Positions 37,800 through 50,820 of a stretch of DNA of 64,000 bases are shown here, in pieces. Where the stretch lies: contig CM056584.1 of the NCBI GenBank assembly GCA_029721435.1, positions 9,444,395 through 9,508,394 on the forward strand, written 5' to 3'. Within the stretch, counting starts at the first letter, position 1, and the number at the start of each line of letters is the position of its first letter. The notes under the pieces were generated by a model. That model was not told the origin of the DNA. It was given only the letters and a program-made list of their open reading frames with translations, and ran no database searches. The stretch is from Gymnothorax reevesii (lineage: Eukaryota > Chordata > Actinopteri > Anguilliformes > Muraenidae). The position numbers were made by a program, and so were the translations under genes.

Positions 37800-40700
37800 C
37801 ATGCTAATGCTATCAATCTAATTTGAGTGCTAATATCTGGTCATTTTCATACTGTACGTGTCCTCTATGATGGGAGTATGGGATCAGATGGCATTTCAGC
37901 TTAACCCTGCTTGTGTAAAATAGAAATTAAGTGATGTTAATGTTTGAATGCTAATGCTAACATGCTAATGCTAGCGATCTAATGTGAGTTCTAATATCTG
38001 GTCATTTTCATACTGTAAGTGTCCTCTATGATGTTAGTATGAGATCAGATGGCATTTCTCCTTCACCCTTCTTGTATTATGAGCAAATTGAGTAATGTTA
38101 ATGTTTCAATGCTAATGCTAACATGCTGATGCTAACATGCTAATGCTAGCGATCTAATGTGAGTGCTAATAGTTGGTCATTTTCATACTGTACGTGTCCT
38201 CTATGATGTTAATTGGAGATCAGATGGCATTTCAGCTTAACCCTTCTTGTATAATAAAAAAATTGAGTAATGTTAATGTTTAAATGCTAATGCTAACATG
38301 CTAATGCTATCAATCTAATTTGAGTGCTAATATCTGTTCATTTTCATACTGTACGTGTCCTCTATGATGGGAGTATTGGATCAGATGGCATTTCAGCTTA
38401 ACCCTGCTTGTGTAAAATAAAAATTGAGTGACGTTAATGTTTGAATGCTAATGCTAACATGCTGATGCTAGCGATCTAATGTGAGTGCTAATATCTGGTC
38501 ATTTTCATACTGTAAGTGTCCTCTATGATGTTAGTATGATATCAGATGGCATTTCTCCTTCCCCCTTCTTGTATTATAAGCAAATTGGGTAATGTTAATG
38601 TTTCAATGCTAATGCTAACATGCTGATGCTAACATGCTAATGCTAGCAATCTAATGTGAGTGCTAATACCTGGTCATTTTCATACTGTACATGTCTTCTA
38701 TGATGGGAGTATGGGATCAGATGGCATTTCAGCTTAACCCTGCTTGTGTAAAATGGAAATTGAGTGACGTTAATGTTTGAATGCTAATGCTAACATGCTA
38801 ATGCTAGCGATCTAATGTGAGTGCTAATATCTGGTCATTTTCATACTGTACGTGTCCTCTATGATGTTAATAGGAGATCAGATGGCATTTCAGCTTAACC
38901 CATCTTAAAAAATAAAAAAATTGAGTAATGTTAATGTTTAAATGCTAATGCTAACATGCTAATGCTAGAGATCTAATGTCAGTTCTAATATCTGGTCATT
39001 TCCATACTCTACCTGTCCTCTATGATGTTAATAGGAGATCAGATGGCATTTCAGCTTAACCCTTCTTGTGTAAAATGGAAATTGAGTGACATTATTGTTT
39101 TAATACTAATGCTAACATACTAATGCTAGCGATCTAATGTGAGTGCTTATTTCTGGTCATTTTCATACGGTAAGTGTCCTCTATGATGGGAGTTTGGGAT
39201 CAGATGGCATTTCAGCTTAACCCTGCTTGTGTAAAATGGAAATTGAGTGACGTTAATGTTTGAATACTAATGCTAACATGCTATTGCTAGCAATCTAATG
39301 TGAGTGCTAATATCTGGTCATTTTCATACTGTACGTGTCCTCTATGATGGGAGTATGGGATCAGATGGCATTTCAGCTTAACCCTGCTTGTGTAAAATAG
39401 AAATTGAGTGACGTTAATGTTTGAATGCTAATGCTAACATGCTTATGATATCGATCTAATGTGAGTGCAAATATCTGGTCATTTTCATACTGTAAGTGTC
39501 CTCTATGATGTTAGTATGAGATCAGATGGCATTTCTGCTTCACCCTTCTTGTATTATAAGCAAATTGGGTAATGTTAATGTTTCAATGCTAATTCTAACA
39601 TGCTGATGCTAACATGCTAATGCTAGCAATCTAATGTGAGTGCTAATACCTGGTCATTTTCATACTGTACATGTCTTCTATGATGGGAGTATGGGATCAG
39701 ATGGCATTTCAGCTTAACCCTGCTTGTGTAAAATGGAAATTGAGTGACGTTGTTTGAATGCTAATGCTAACATGCTAATGCTAGCGATCTAATGTGAGTG
39801 CTAATACCTGGTCATTTTCATACTGTACATGTCCTCTATGATGGGAGTATGAGATCAGATGGCTTTTCAGCTTAACCCTGCTTGTGTAAAATGGAAATTG
39901 AGTGACGTTAATGTTTGAATGCTAATGCTAACATGCTACTGCTAGCGATCTAATGTGAGTTCTAATATCTGGTCATTTTCATACCATACGTGTCCTTTAT
40001 TATGTTAATAGGAGATCAGATGGCATTTCAGCTTAACCCTGCTTGTGTACAATGGAAATTTAGTGACGTTAATGTTTGAATGCTAATGCTAACATGCTAA
40101 TGCTAGCGCTCTAATGTGAATGCTAATATGTGGTCATTTTTATACTGTACGTGTCCTCTATGATGTTAATAGGAGATCAGATGGCATTTCAGCTTAACCC
40201 TGCTTGTGTAAAATGGAAATTTAGTGACGTTAATGTTTGAATGCTAATGCTAACATGCTAATGCCAGCGATCTAATGTGAGTGCTAATATCTGGTCATTT
40301 TCATACTATACGTGTCCTTTATGATGTTAATAGGAGATCAGATGGCATTTCAGCTTAACCCTTGTGTAAAATGGAAATTGAGTGATGTTAATGTTTAAAT
40401 GCTAATGCTAACATGCTAATGCTAGCGCTCTAATGTGAGTGCTAATATTTGGTCATTTTCATACTGTACATGTCCTCTATGATGGGAGTATGAGATCAGA
40501 TGGCTTTTCAGCTTAACCCTGCTTGTGTAAAATGGAAATTAAATGACGTTCATGTTTGAATGCTAATGCTAACATGCTAATGCTAGCGATCTAATGTGAG
40601 TGCTAATATCTGGTCATTTTCATACTATACGTGTCCTCTATGATGTTAATAGGAGATCAGATGGCATTTCAGCTTAACCCTTCTTGTGTAAAATGGAAAT

Positions 40701-41617
40701 TGAGTGATGTTAATGTTTAAATGCTATTGCTAACATGCTAATGCTAGCTATCTAATGTGAGTTTTAATATCTGGTCATTTTCATACTATACGTGTCCTCT
40801 TTGATGTTAATAGGAGATCAGATGGCATTTCAGCTTAACCCTTCTTGTTTAAAATGGAAATTGAGTGATTTTAATGTTTAAATGCTAATGCTAACATGCT
40901 AAAGCTAGCGATCTAATGTGAGTGCTAATACCTGGTCATTTTCATACTGTACGTGTCCTCTATGATGAGAATATGGGATCAGATGGCATTTCAGCTTAAC
41001 CCTGTTTGTGTAAAATGGAAATTGAGTGAAGTTAATGTTTAAATGCTAATGCTGACATGCTAATGCTAGCGATCTAATGTGTGTGCTAATATCTGGTCAT
41101 TTTCATACTGTACATGTCCTCTATGATGTTAATAGGAGATCAGATGGCATTTCAGCTTTACCCTTCTTGTATAATTAAAAAAATTGAGTAATGTTAATGT
41201 TTAAATGCTAAAGCTAACATGCTAATGCTAGCGATCTAATGTGAGTTCTAATATCTGGTCATTTTCATACTGTACGTGTCCTCTATGATGTTAATCGGAG
41301 ATCAGATGGCATTTCAGCTTCACCCTTCTTGTGTAAAATGGAAATTGAGTGACATTAATGTTTTAATACTAATGCTAACATGCTAATGCTAGCGATCTAA
41401 TGTGAGTGCTAATATCTGGTCATTTTCATACTGTACGTGTCCTCTATGATGGGAGTATGGGATCAGATGGCATTTCAGCTTAACCCTGCTTGTGTAAAAT
41501 AGAAATTGAGTGACGTTAATGTTTGAATGCTAATGCTAACATGCTAATGCTAGCGATCTAATGTGAGTGCTAATATCTGGTCATTTTCATACTGTAAGTG
41601 TCCTCTATGATGTTAGT
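37800..41617 (+). repeat. 4,237 bp HOR block, copy 1 (26 monomers)
   Basis: It aligns with 41,876-45,854. The first about 540 bp align at offset 4,076 and the rest at 4,237, one monomer more, because the unit bearing CTAATAATAGCG near 42,540 has no counterpart here. Shared rare variants include GCTATCAATC (37,811/41,887), GATATCAG with TTCCCCCTTC (near 38,540 and 42,778), CATCTTAAAAAATAAA (38,902/43,139), GAGTTTGGG, GCTTATGATATCG and GACGTTGTTTG (39,744/43,981). The offset decomposes as 26 x 161 + 4 x 14 - 3 - 3 + 1 = 4,237. Confidence 0.88.
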
Positions 41618-42376
41618 ATGAGATCAGATGGCATTTCTCCTTCACCCTTCTTGTATTATGAGCAAATTGAGTAATGTTAATGTTTCAATGCTAATGCTAA
41701 CATGCTGATGCTAACATGCTAATGCTAGCGATCTAATGTGAGTGCTAATAGTTGGTCATTTTCATACTGTACGTGTCCTCTATGATGTTAATTGGAGATC
41801 AGATGGCATTTCAGCTTAACCCTTCTTGTATAATAAAAAAATTGAGTAATGTTAATGTTTAAATGCTAATGCTAACATGCTAATGCTATCAATCTAATTT
41901 GAGTGCTAATATCTGGTCATTTTCATACTGTACGTGTCCTCTATGATGGGAGTATGGGATCAGATGGCATTTCAGCTTAACCCTGCTTGTGTAAAATAGA
42001 AATTAAGTGATGTTAATGTTTGAATGCTAATGCTAACATGCTAATGCTAGCGATCTAATGTGAGTTCTAATATCTGGTCATTTTCATACTGTAAGTGTCC
42101 TCTATGATGTTAGTATGAGATCAGATGGCATTTCTCCTTCACCCTTCTTGTATTATGAGCAAATTGAGTAATGTTAATGTTTCAATGCTAATGCTAACAT
42201 GCTGATGCTAACATGCTAATGCTAGCGATCTAATGTGAGTGCTAATAGTTGGTCATTTTCATACTGTACGTGTCCTCTATGATGTTAATTGGAGATCAGA
42301 TGGCATTTCAGCTTAACCCTTCTTGTATAATAAAAAAATTGAGTAATGTTAATGTTTAAATGCTAATGCTAACATG
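41581..42376 (+). repeat. Three-monomer tandem duplication (497 bp offset)
   Basis: The class C unit with ATTATGAGCAAATTG, the AATAGTTGG unit and the A-tract unit following it occur at 41,581 and again at 42,078. The offset of 497 bp equals 3 x 161 + 14. It lies at the junction between the two 4,237 bp copies and probably records the exchange that made them tandem. Confidence 0.8.
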
Positions 42377-45300
42377 CTAATGCTAGCGATGTAATGTGAC
42401 TTCTAATATCTGGTCATTTTCATACTATACGTGTCCTCTATAATGTTAATAGGAGATCAGATGGCATTTCAGCTTAACCCTTCTTGTGTAAAATGGAAAT
42501 TGAGTGACATTAATGTTTTAATACTAATGCTAACATGCTAATAATAGCGATCTAAAGTGAGTGCTAATATCTGTTCATTTTCATACTGTACGTGTCCTCT
42601 ATGATGGGAGTATTGGATCAGATGGCATTTCAGCTTAACCCTGCTTGTGTAAAATAAAAATTGAGTGACGTTAATGTTTGAATGCTAATGCTAACATGCT
42701 GATGCTAGCGATCTAATGTGAGTGCTAATATCTGGTCATTTTCATACTGTAAGTGTCCTCTATGATGTTAGTATGATATCAGATGGCATTTCTCCTTCCC
42801 CCTTCTTGTATTATAAGCAAATTGGGTAATGTTAATGTTTCAATGCTAATGCTAACATGCTGATGCTAACATGCTAATGCTAGCAATCTAATGTGAGTGC
42901 TAATACCTGGTCATTTTCATACTGTACATGTCTTCTATGATGGGAGTATGGGATCAGATGGCATTTCAGCTTAACCCTGCTTGTGTAAAATGGAAATTGA
43001 GTGACGTTAATGTTTGAATGCTAATGCTAACATGCTAATGCTAGCGATCTAATGTGAGTGCTAATATCTGGTCATTTTCATACTGTACGTGTCCTCTATG
43101 ATGTTAATAGGAGATCAGATGGCATTTCAGCTTAACCCATCTTAAAAAATAAAAAAATTGAGTAATGTTAATGTTTAAATGCTAATGCTAACATGCTAAT
43201 GCTAGAGATCTAATGTCAGTTCTAATATCTGGTCATTTCCATACTCTACCTGTCCTCTATGATGTTAATAGGAGATCAGATGGCATTTCAGCTTAACCCT
43301 TCTTGTGTAAAATGGAAATTGAGTGACATTATTGTTTTAATACTAATGCTAACATACTAATGCTAGCGATCTAATGTGAGTGCTTATTTCTGGTCATTTT
43401 CATACGGTAAGTGTCCTCTATGATGGGAGTTTGGGATCAGATGGCATTTCAGCTTAACCCTGCTTGTGTAAAATGGAAATTGAGTGACGTTAATGTTTGA
43501 ATACTAATGCTAACATGCTATTGCTAGCAATCTAATGTGAGTGCTAATATCTGGTCATTTTCATACTGTACGTGTCCTCTATGATGGGAGTATGGGATCA
43601 GATGGCATTTCAGCTTAACCCTGCTTGTGTAAAATAGAAATTGAGTGACGTTAATGTTTGAATGCTAATGCTAACATGCTTATGATATCGATCTAATGTG
43701 AGTGCAAATATCTGGTCATTTTCATACTGTAAGTGTCCTCTATGATGTTAGTATGAGATCAGATGGCATTTCTGCTTCACCCTTCTTGTATTATAAGCAA
43801 ATTGGGTAATGTTAATGTTTCAATGCTAATTCTAACATGCTGATGCTAACATGCTAATGCTAGCAATCTAATGTGAGTGCTAATACCTGGTCATTTTCAT
43901 ACTGTACATGTCTTCTATGATGGGAGTATGGGATCAGATGGCATTTCAGCTTAACCCTGCTTGTGTAAAATGGAAATTGAGTGACGTTGTTTGAATGCTA
44001 ATGCTAACATGCTAATGCTAGCGATCTAATGTGAGTGCTAATACCTGGTCATTTTCATACTGTACATGTCCTCTATGATGGGAGTATGAGATCAGATGGC
44101 TTTTCAGCTTAACCCTGCTTGTGTAAAATGGAAATTGAGTGACGTTAATGTTTGAATGCTAATGCTAACATGCTACTGCTAGCGATCTAATGTGAGTTCT
44201 AATATCTGGTCATTTTCATACCATACGTGTCCTTTATTATGTTAATAGGAGATCAGATGGCATTTCAGCTTAACCCTGCTTGTGTACAATGGAAATTTAG
44301 TGACGTTAATGTTTGAATGCTAATGCTAACATGCTAATGCTAGCGCTCTAATGTGAATGCTAATATATGGTCATTTTTATACTGTACGTGTCCTCTATGA
44401 TGTTAATAGGAGATCAGATGGCATTTCAGCTTAACCCTGCTTGTGTAAAATGGAAATTTAGTGACGTTAATGTTTGAATGCTAATGCTAACATGCTAATG
44501 CCAGCGATCTAATGTGAGTGCTAATATCTGGTCATTTTCATACTATACGTGTCCTTTATGATGTTAATAGGAGATCAGATGGCATTTCAGCTTAACCCTT
44601 GTGTAAAATGGAAATTGAGTGATGTTAATGTTTAAATGCTAATGCTAACATGCTAATGCTAGCGCTCTAATGTGAGTGCTAATATTTGGTCATTTTCATA
44701 CTGTACATGTCCTCTATGATGGGAGTATGAGATCAGATGGCTTTTCAGCTTAACCCTGCTTGTGTAAAATGGAAATTAAATGACGTTCATGTTTGAATGC
44801 TAATGCTAACATGCTAATGCTAGCGATCTAATGTGAGTGCTAATATCTGGTCATTTTCATACTATACGTGTCCTCTATGATGTTAATAGGAGATCAGATG
44901 GCATTTCAGCTTAACCCTTCTTGTGTAAAATGGAAATTGAGTGATGTTAATGTTTAAATGCTATTGCTAACATGCTAATGCTAGCTATCTAATGTGAGTT
45001 TTAATATCTGGTCATTTTCATACTATACGTGTCCTCTTTGATGTTAATAGGAGTTCAGATGGCATTTCAGCTTAACCCTTCTTGTTTAAAATGGAAATTG
45101 AGTGATTTTAATGTTTAAATGCTAATGCTAACATGCTAAAGCTAGCGATCTAATGTGAGTGCTAATACCTGGTCATTTTCATACTGTACGTGTCCTCTAT
45201 GATGAGAATATGGGATCAGATGGCATTTCAGCTTAACCCTGTTTGTGTAAAATGGAAATTGAGTGAAGTTAATGTTTAAATGCTAATGCTGACATGCTAA

Positions 45301-45854
45301 TGCTAGCGATCTAATGTGTGTGCTAATATCTGGTCATTTTCATACTGTACATGTCCTCTATGATGTTAATAGGAGATCAGATGGCATTTCAGCTTTACCC
45401 TTCTTGTATAATTAAAAAAATTGAGTAATGTTAATGTTTAAATGCTAAAGCTAACATGCTAATGCTAGCGATCTAATGTGAGTTCTAATATCTGGTCATT
45501 TTCATACTGTACGTGTCCTCTATGATGTTAATCGGAGATCAGATGGCATTTCAGCTTCACCCTTCTTGTGTAAAATGGAAATTGAGTGACATTAATGTTT
45601 TAATACTAATGCTAACATGCTAATGCTAGCGATCTAATGTGAGTGCTAATATCTGGTCATTTTCATACTGTACGTGTCCTCTATGATGGGAGTATGGGAT
45701 CAGATGGCATTTCAGCTTAACCCTGCTTGTGTAAAATAGAAATTGAGTGACGTTAATGTTTGAATGCTAATGCTAACATGCTAATGCTAGCGATCTAATG
45801 TGAGTGCTAATATCTGGTCATTTTCATACTGTAAGTGTCCTCTATGATGTTAGT
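41876..45854 (+). repeat. 4,237 bp HOR block, copy 2
   Basis: Near-identical partner of 37,800-41,617, including one-off changes such as CATGCTACTGC (near 39,935 and 44,172), ATGCCAGCG and TTTATTATG. Private changes include GAGTTCAGATGG near 45,053, which destroys a GATC present in nearly every other monomer, and ATATATGGTC near 44,363. The match ends where this copy reads GTATGATATC and the other GTATGAGATC. Confidence 0.88.
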
Positions 45855-47810
45855 ATGATATCAGATGGCATTTCTCCTTCACCCTTCTTGTATTATAAGC
45901 AAATTGGGTAATGTTAATGTTTCAATGCTAATGCTAACATGGTGATACTAACATGCTAATGCTAGCAATCTAATGTGAGTGCTAATACCTGGTCATTTTC
46001 ATACTGTACATGTCTTCTATGATGGGAGTATGGGATCAGATGGCATTTCAGCTTAACCCTGCTTGTGTAAAATGGAAATTGAGTGACGTTAATGTTTGAA
46101 TGCTAATGCTAACATGCTAATGCTAGCGATCTAATGTGAGTGCTAATACCTGGTCATTTTCATACTGTACATGTCCTCTATGATGGGAGTATGAGATCAG
46201 ATGGCTTTTCAGCTTAACCCTGCTTGTGTAAAATGGAAATTTAATGACGTTCATGTTTGAATGCTAATGCTAACATGCTAATGCTAGCGATCTAATGTGA
46301 GTGCTAATATCTGGTCATTTTCATGCTATACGTGTCCTCTATGATGTTAATAGGAGATCAGATGGCATTTCAGCATAACCCTGTTTGTGTAAAATGGAAA
46401 TTGAGTGACGTTAATGTTTAAATGCTAATGCTAACATGCTAATGCTAGCGATCTAATGTGAGTGCTAATATCTGGTCATTTCCATACTGTACGTGTCCTC
46501 TATGATGTTAATAGGAGATCAGATGGCATTTCAGCTTAACCCCTCTTGTATAATAAAAAAATTGAGAAATGTTAATGTTTAAATGCTAATGCTAACATGC
46601 TAATGCTAGAGATCTAATGTCAGTTCTAATATCTGGTCATTTCCATACTCTACCTGTCCTCTATGATGTTAATAGGAGATCAGATGGCATTTCAGCTTAA
46701 CCCTTCTTGTGTAAAATGGAAATTGAGTGACATTAATGTTTAAATACTAATGCTAACATGCTAATGCTAGCGATCTAATGTGAGTGCTAATATCTGGTCA
46801 TTTTCATACTGTACGTGTCCTCTATGATGGGAGTATGGGATCAGATGGCATTTCAGCTTAACCCTGCTTTTGTAAAATGGAAATTGAGTGAAGTTAATGT
46901 TTGAATGCTAATGCTAACATGCTAATGCTAGCGATCTAATGTGAGTGCTAATATCTGGTTATTTTCATGCTATACGTGTCCTCTATAATGTTAATAGGAG
47001 ATCAGATGGCATTTCAGCTTAACCCTGTTTGTGTAAAATGGAAATTGAGTGACGTTAATGTTTAAATGCTAATGCTAACATGCTAATGCTAGCGATCTAA
47101 TGTCAGTGCTAATATCTGGTCATTTTCATACTGTAGGTGTCCTCTATGATGTTAATAGGAGATCAGATGGCATTTCAGCTTAACCCTTCTTGTATAATGA
47201 AAAAATTGAGTAATGTTAATGTTTAAATGCTAATGCTAACATGCTAATGCTAGCGATCTAATGTGAGTTCTAATATCTGGTCATTTTCATACTATACGTG
47301 TCCTCTATGATGTTAATAGGAGATCAGATGGCATTTCAGCTTAACCCTTCTTTTGTAAAATGGAAATTGAGTGACATTAATGTTTTAATACTAATGCTAT
47401 TATGGTTATGCTAGCGATCTAATGTGGGTGCTAATATCTGGTTATTTTCATGCTATACGTGTCCTCTATGATGTTAATAGGAGATCAGATGGCATTTCAG
47501 CTTAACCCTGTTTGTGTAAAATGGAAATTGAGTGACGTTAATGTTTAAATGCTAATGCTAACATGCTAATGCTAGCGATCTAATGTGAGTGCTAATATCT
47601 GGTCATTTTCATACTGTAGGTGTCCTCTATGATGTTAATAGGAGATCAGATGGCATTTCAGCTTAACCCTTCTTGTATAATGAAAAAATTGAGTAATGTT
47701 AATGTTTAAATGCTAATGCTAACATGCTAATGCTAGCGATCTAATGTGAGTTCTAATATCTGGTCATTTTCATACTATACGTGTCCTCTATGATGTTAAT
47801 AGGAGATCAG
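45855..47810 (+). repeat. Transition segment with 483 bp duplication
   Basis: Mixed monomers link the 4,237 bp and 6,160 bp blocks. A three-monomer segment starting CTGGTTATTTTCATGCTATACG near 46,965 repeats near 47,440. The marker TGTATAATGA is at 47,191 and 47,674, exactly 483 bp (3 x 161) apart. Further left, class E at 46,608 with its flank AACCCCTCTTG recurs at 48,701, an offset of 2,093 bp or 13 monomers. Private changes include CATGGTGATACTAAC near 45,940 and GAGAAATG near 46,563. Confidence 0.8.
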
Positions 47811-50800
47811 ATGGCATTTCAGCTTAACCCTGCTTGTGTAAAATGGAAATTGAGTGACGTTAATGTTTGAATACTAATGCTAACAAGCTAATGCTAGCAA
47901 TCTAATGTGAGTGCTAATATCTGGTCATTTTCATACTGTACGTGTCCTCTATGATGGGAGTATGGGATCAGATGGCATTTCAGCTTAACCCTGCTTGTGT
48001 AAAATAGAAATTGAGTGATGTTAATGTTTGAATGCTAATGCTAACATGCTAATGCTAGCGATCTAATGTGAGTTCTAATATCTGGTCATTTTCATACTGT
48101 AAGTGTCCTCTATGATGTTAGTATGAGATCAGATGGCATTTCTCCTTCACCCTTCTTGTATGATGAGCAAATTGAGTAATGTTAATGTTTCAATGCTAAT
48201 GCTAACATGCTAATGCTAGCGATCTAATGTGAGTGCTAATAGTTGGTCATTTTCATACTGTACGTGTCCTCTATGATGTTAATTGGAGATCAGATGGCAT
48301 TTCAGCTTAACCCTTCTTGTATAATAAAAAAATTGAGTAATGTTAATGTTTAAATGCTAATGCTAACATGCTAATGCTAGCGATCTAATGTGAGTTCTAA
48401 TATCTGGTCATTTTCATACTATACGTGTCCTTTATAATGTTAATAGGAGATCAGATGGCATTTCAGCTTAACCCTTCTTGTGTAAAATGGAAATTGAGTG
48501 ACATTAATGTTTTAATACTAATGCTAACATGCTAATGCTAGCGATCTAATGTGAGTGCTAATATCTGGTCATTTTCATACTGTACGTGTCCTCTATGATG
48601 TTAATAGGAGATCAGATGGCATTTCAGCTTAACCCCTCTTGTATAATAAAAAAATTGAGTAATGTTAATGTTTAAATGCTAATGCTAACATGCTAATGCT
48701 AGAGATCTAATGTCAGTTCTAATATCTGGTCATTTCCATACTCTACCTGTCCTCTATGATGTTAATAGGAGATCAGATGGCTTTTCAGCTTAACCCTTCT
48801 TGTGTAAAATGGAAATTGAGTGACATTAATGTTTAACTACTAATGCTAACATGCTAATGCTAGCGATCTAATGTGAGTGCTAATATCTGGTCATTTTCAT
48901 ACTGTACGTGTCCTCTATGATGGGAGTATGGGATCAGATGGCATTTCAGCTTAACCCTGCTTTTGTAAAATGGAAATTGAGTGAAGTTAATGTTTGAATA
49001 CTAATGCTAACATGCTAATGCTAGCAATCTAATGTGAGTGCTAATATCTGGTCATTTTCATACTGTACGTGTCCTCTATGATGGGGGTATGGGATCAGAT
49101 GGCATTTCAGCTTAACCCTGCTTGTGTAAAATAGAAATTGAGTGACGTTAATGTTTGAATGCTAATGCTAACATGCTAATGCTAGCGATCTAATGTGAGT
49201 GCTAATATCTGGTCATTTTCTTACTGTAAGTGTCCTCTATGATGTTAGTATGAGACCAGATGGCATTTCTCCTTCACCCTTCTTGTATTATAAGCAAATT
49301 GAGTAATGTTAATGTTTCAATGCTAATGCTAACATGCTGATGCTAACATGCTAATGCTAGCAATCTAATGTGAGTGCTAATACCTGGTCATTTTCATACT
49401 GTACATGTCTTCTATGATGGGAGTATGGGATCAGATGGCATTTCAGCTTAACCCTGCTTGTGTAAAATGGAAATTGAGTGACGTTAATGTTTGAATGCTA
49501 ATGCAAACATGCTAATGCTAGCGATCTAATGTGAGTGCTAATACCTGGTCATTTTCATACTGTACATATCCTCTATGATGGGAGTATGAGATCAGATGGC
49601 TTTTCAGCTTAACCCTGCTTGTGTAAAATGGAAATTTAATGACGTTCATGTTTGAATGCTAATGCTAACATGCTAATGCTAGCGATCTAATGTGAGTGCT
49701 AATATCTGGTCATTTTCATGCTATACGTGTCCTCTATGATGTTAATAGGAGATCAGATGGCATTTCAGCATAACCCTGTTTGTGTAAAATGGAAATTGAG
49801 TGACGTTAATGTTTAAATGCTAATGCTAACATGCTAATGCTAGCGATCTAATGTGAGTGCTAATATCTGGTCATTTTCATACTGTACGTGTCCTCTATGA
49901 TGTTAATAGGAGATCAGATGGCATTTCAGCTTAACCCTTCTTGTATAATAAAAAAATTGAGTAATGTTAATGTTTAAATGCTAATGCTAACATGCTAATG
50001 CTAGCGATCTAATATGAGTTCTAATATCTGGTCATTTTCATACTATACGTGTCCTCTATGATGTTAATAGGAGATCAGATGGCATTTCAGCTTAACCCTT
50101 CTTTTGTAAAATGGAAATTGAGTGACATTAATGTTTTAATACTAATGCTAGCATGGTTATGCTAGCGATCTAATGTGGGTGCTAATATCTGGTCATTTTC
50201 ATACTGTACGTGTCCTCTATGATGGGAGTATGGGATCAGATGGCATTTCAGCTTAACCCTGCTTGTGTAAAATGGAAATTGAGTGACGTTAATGTTTGAA
50301 TACCAATGCTAACATGCTAATGCTAGCAATCTAATGTGAGTGCTAATATCTGGTCATTTTCATACTGTACGTGTCCTCTATGATGGGAGTATGGGATCAG
50401 ATGGCATTTCAGCTTAACCCTGCTTGTGTAAAATAGAAATTGAGTGATGTTAATGTTTGAATGCTAATGCTAACATGCTAATGCTAGCGATCTAATGTGA
50501 GTTCTAATATCTGGTCATTTTCATACTGTAAGTGTCCTCTATGATGTTAGTATGAGATCAGATGGCATTTCTCCTTCACCCTTCTTGTATGATGAGCAAA
50601 TTGAGTAATGTTAACGTTTCGATGCTAATGCTAACATGCTGATGCTAACATGCTAATGCTAGCAATCTAATGTGAGTGCTAATACCTGGTCATTTTCATA
50701 TTGCACATGTCCTCTATGATGGAAGTATGGGATCAGATGGCATTTCAGCTTAACCCTGCTTGTGTAAAATGGAAATTGAGTGACGTTAATGTTTGAATGC

Positions 50801-50820
50801 TAATGCTAACATGCTAATGC
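47810..50820 (+). repeat. 6,160 bp repeat, left member (38-monomer offset)
   Basis: This 3.0 kb segment recurs at 53,970-56,980. Exact pairs 6,160 bp apart are TAACAAGCTA (47,881/54,041), TGATGAGCAA (48,161/54,321 and 50,590/56,750), AGAGATCTAA (48,701/54,861) and the TTGCACATG / GGAAGTATGGG unit near 50,701/56,861. The offset equals 38 x 161 + 3 x 14. The copies differ by only a few substitutions, including GTTAACGTTTCG near 50,612 and TAATATGAG near 50,011. Confidence 0.88.
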
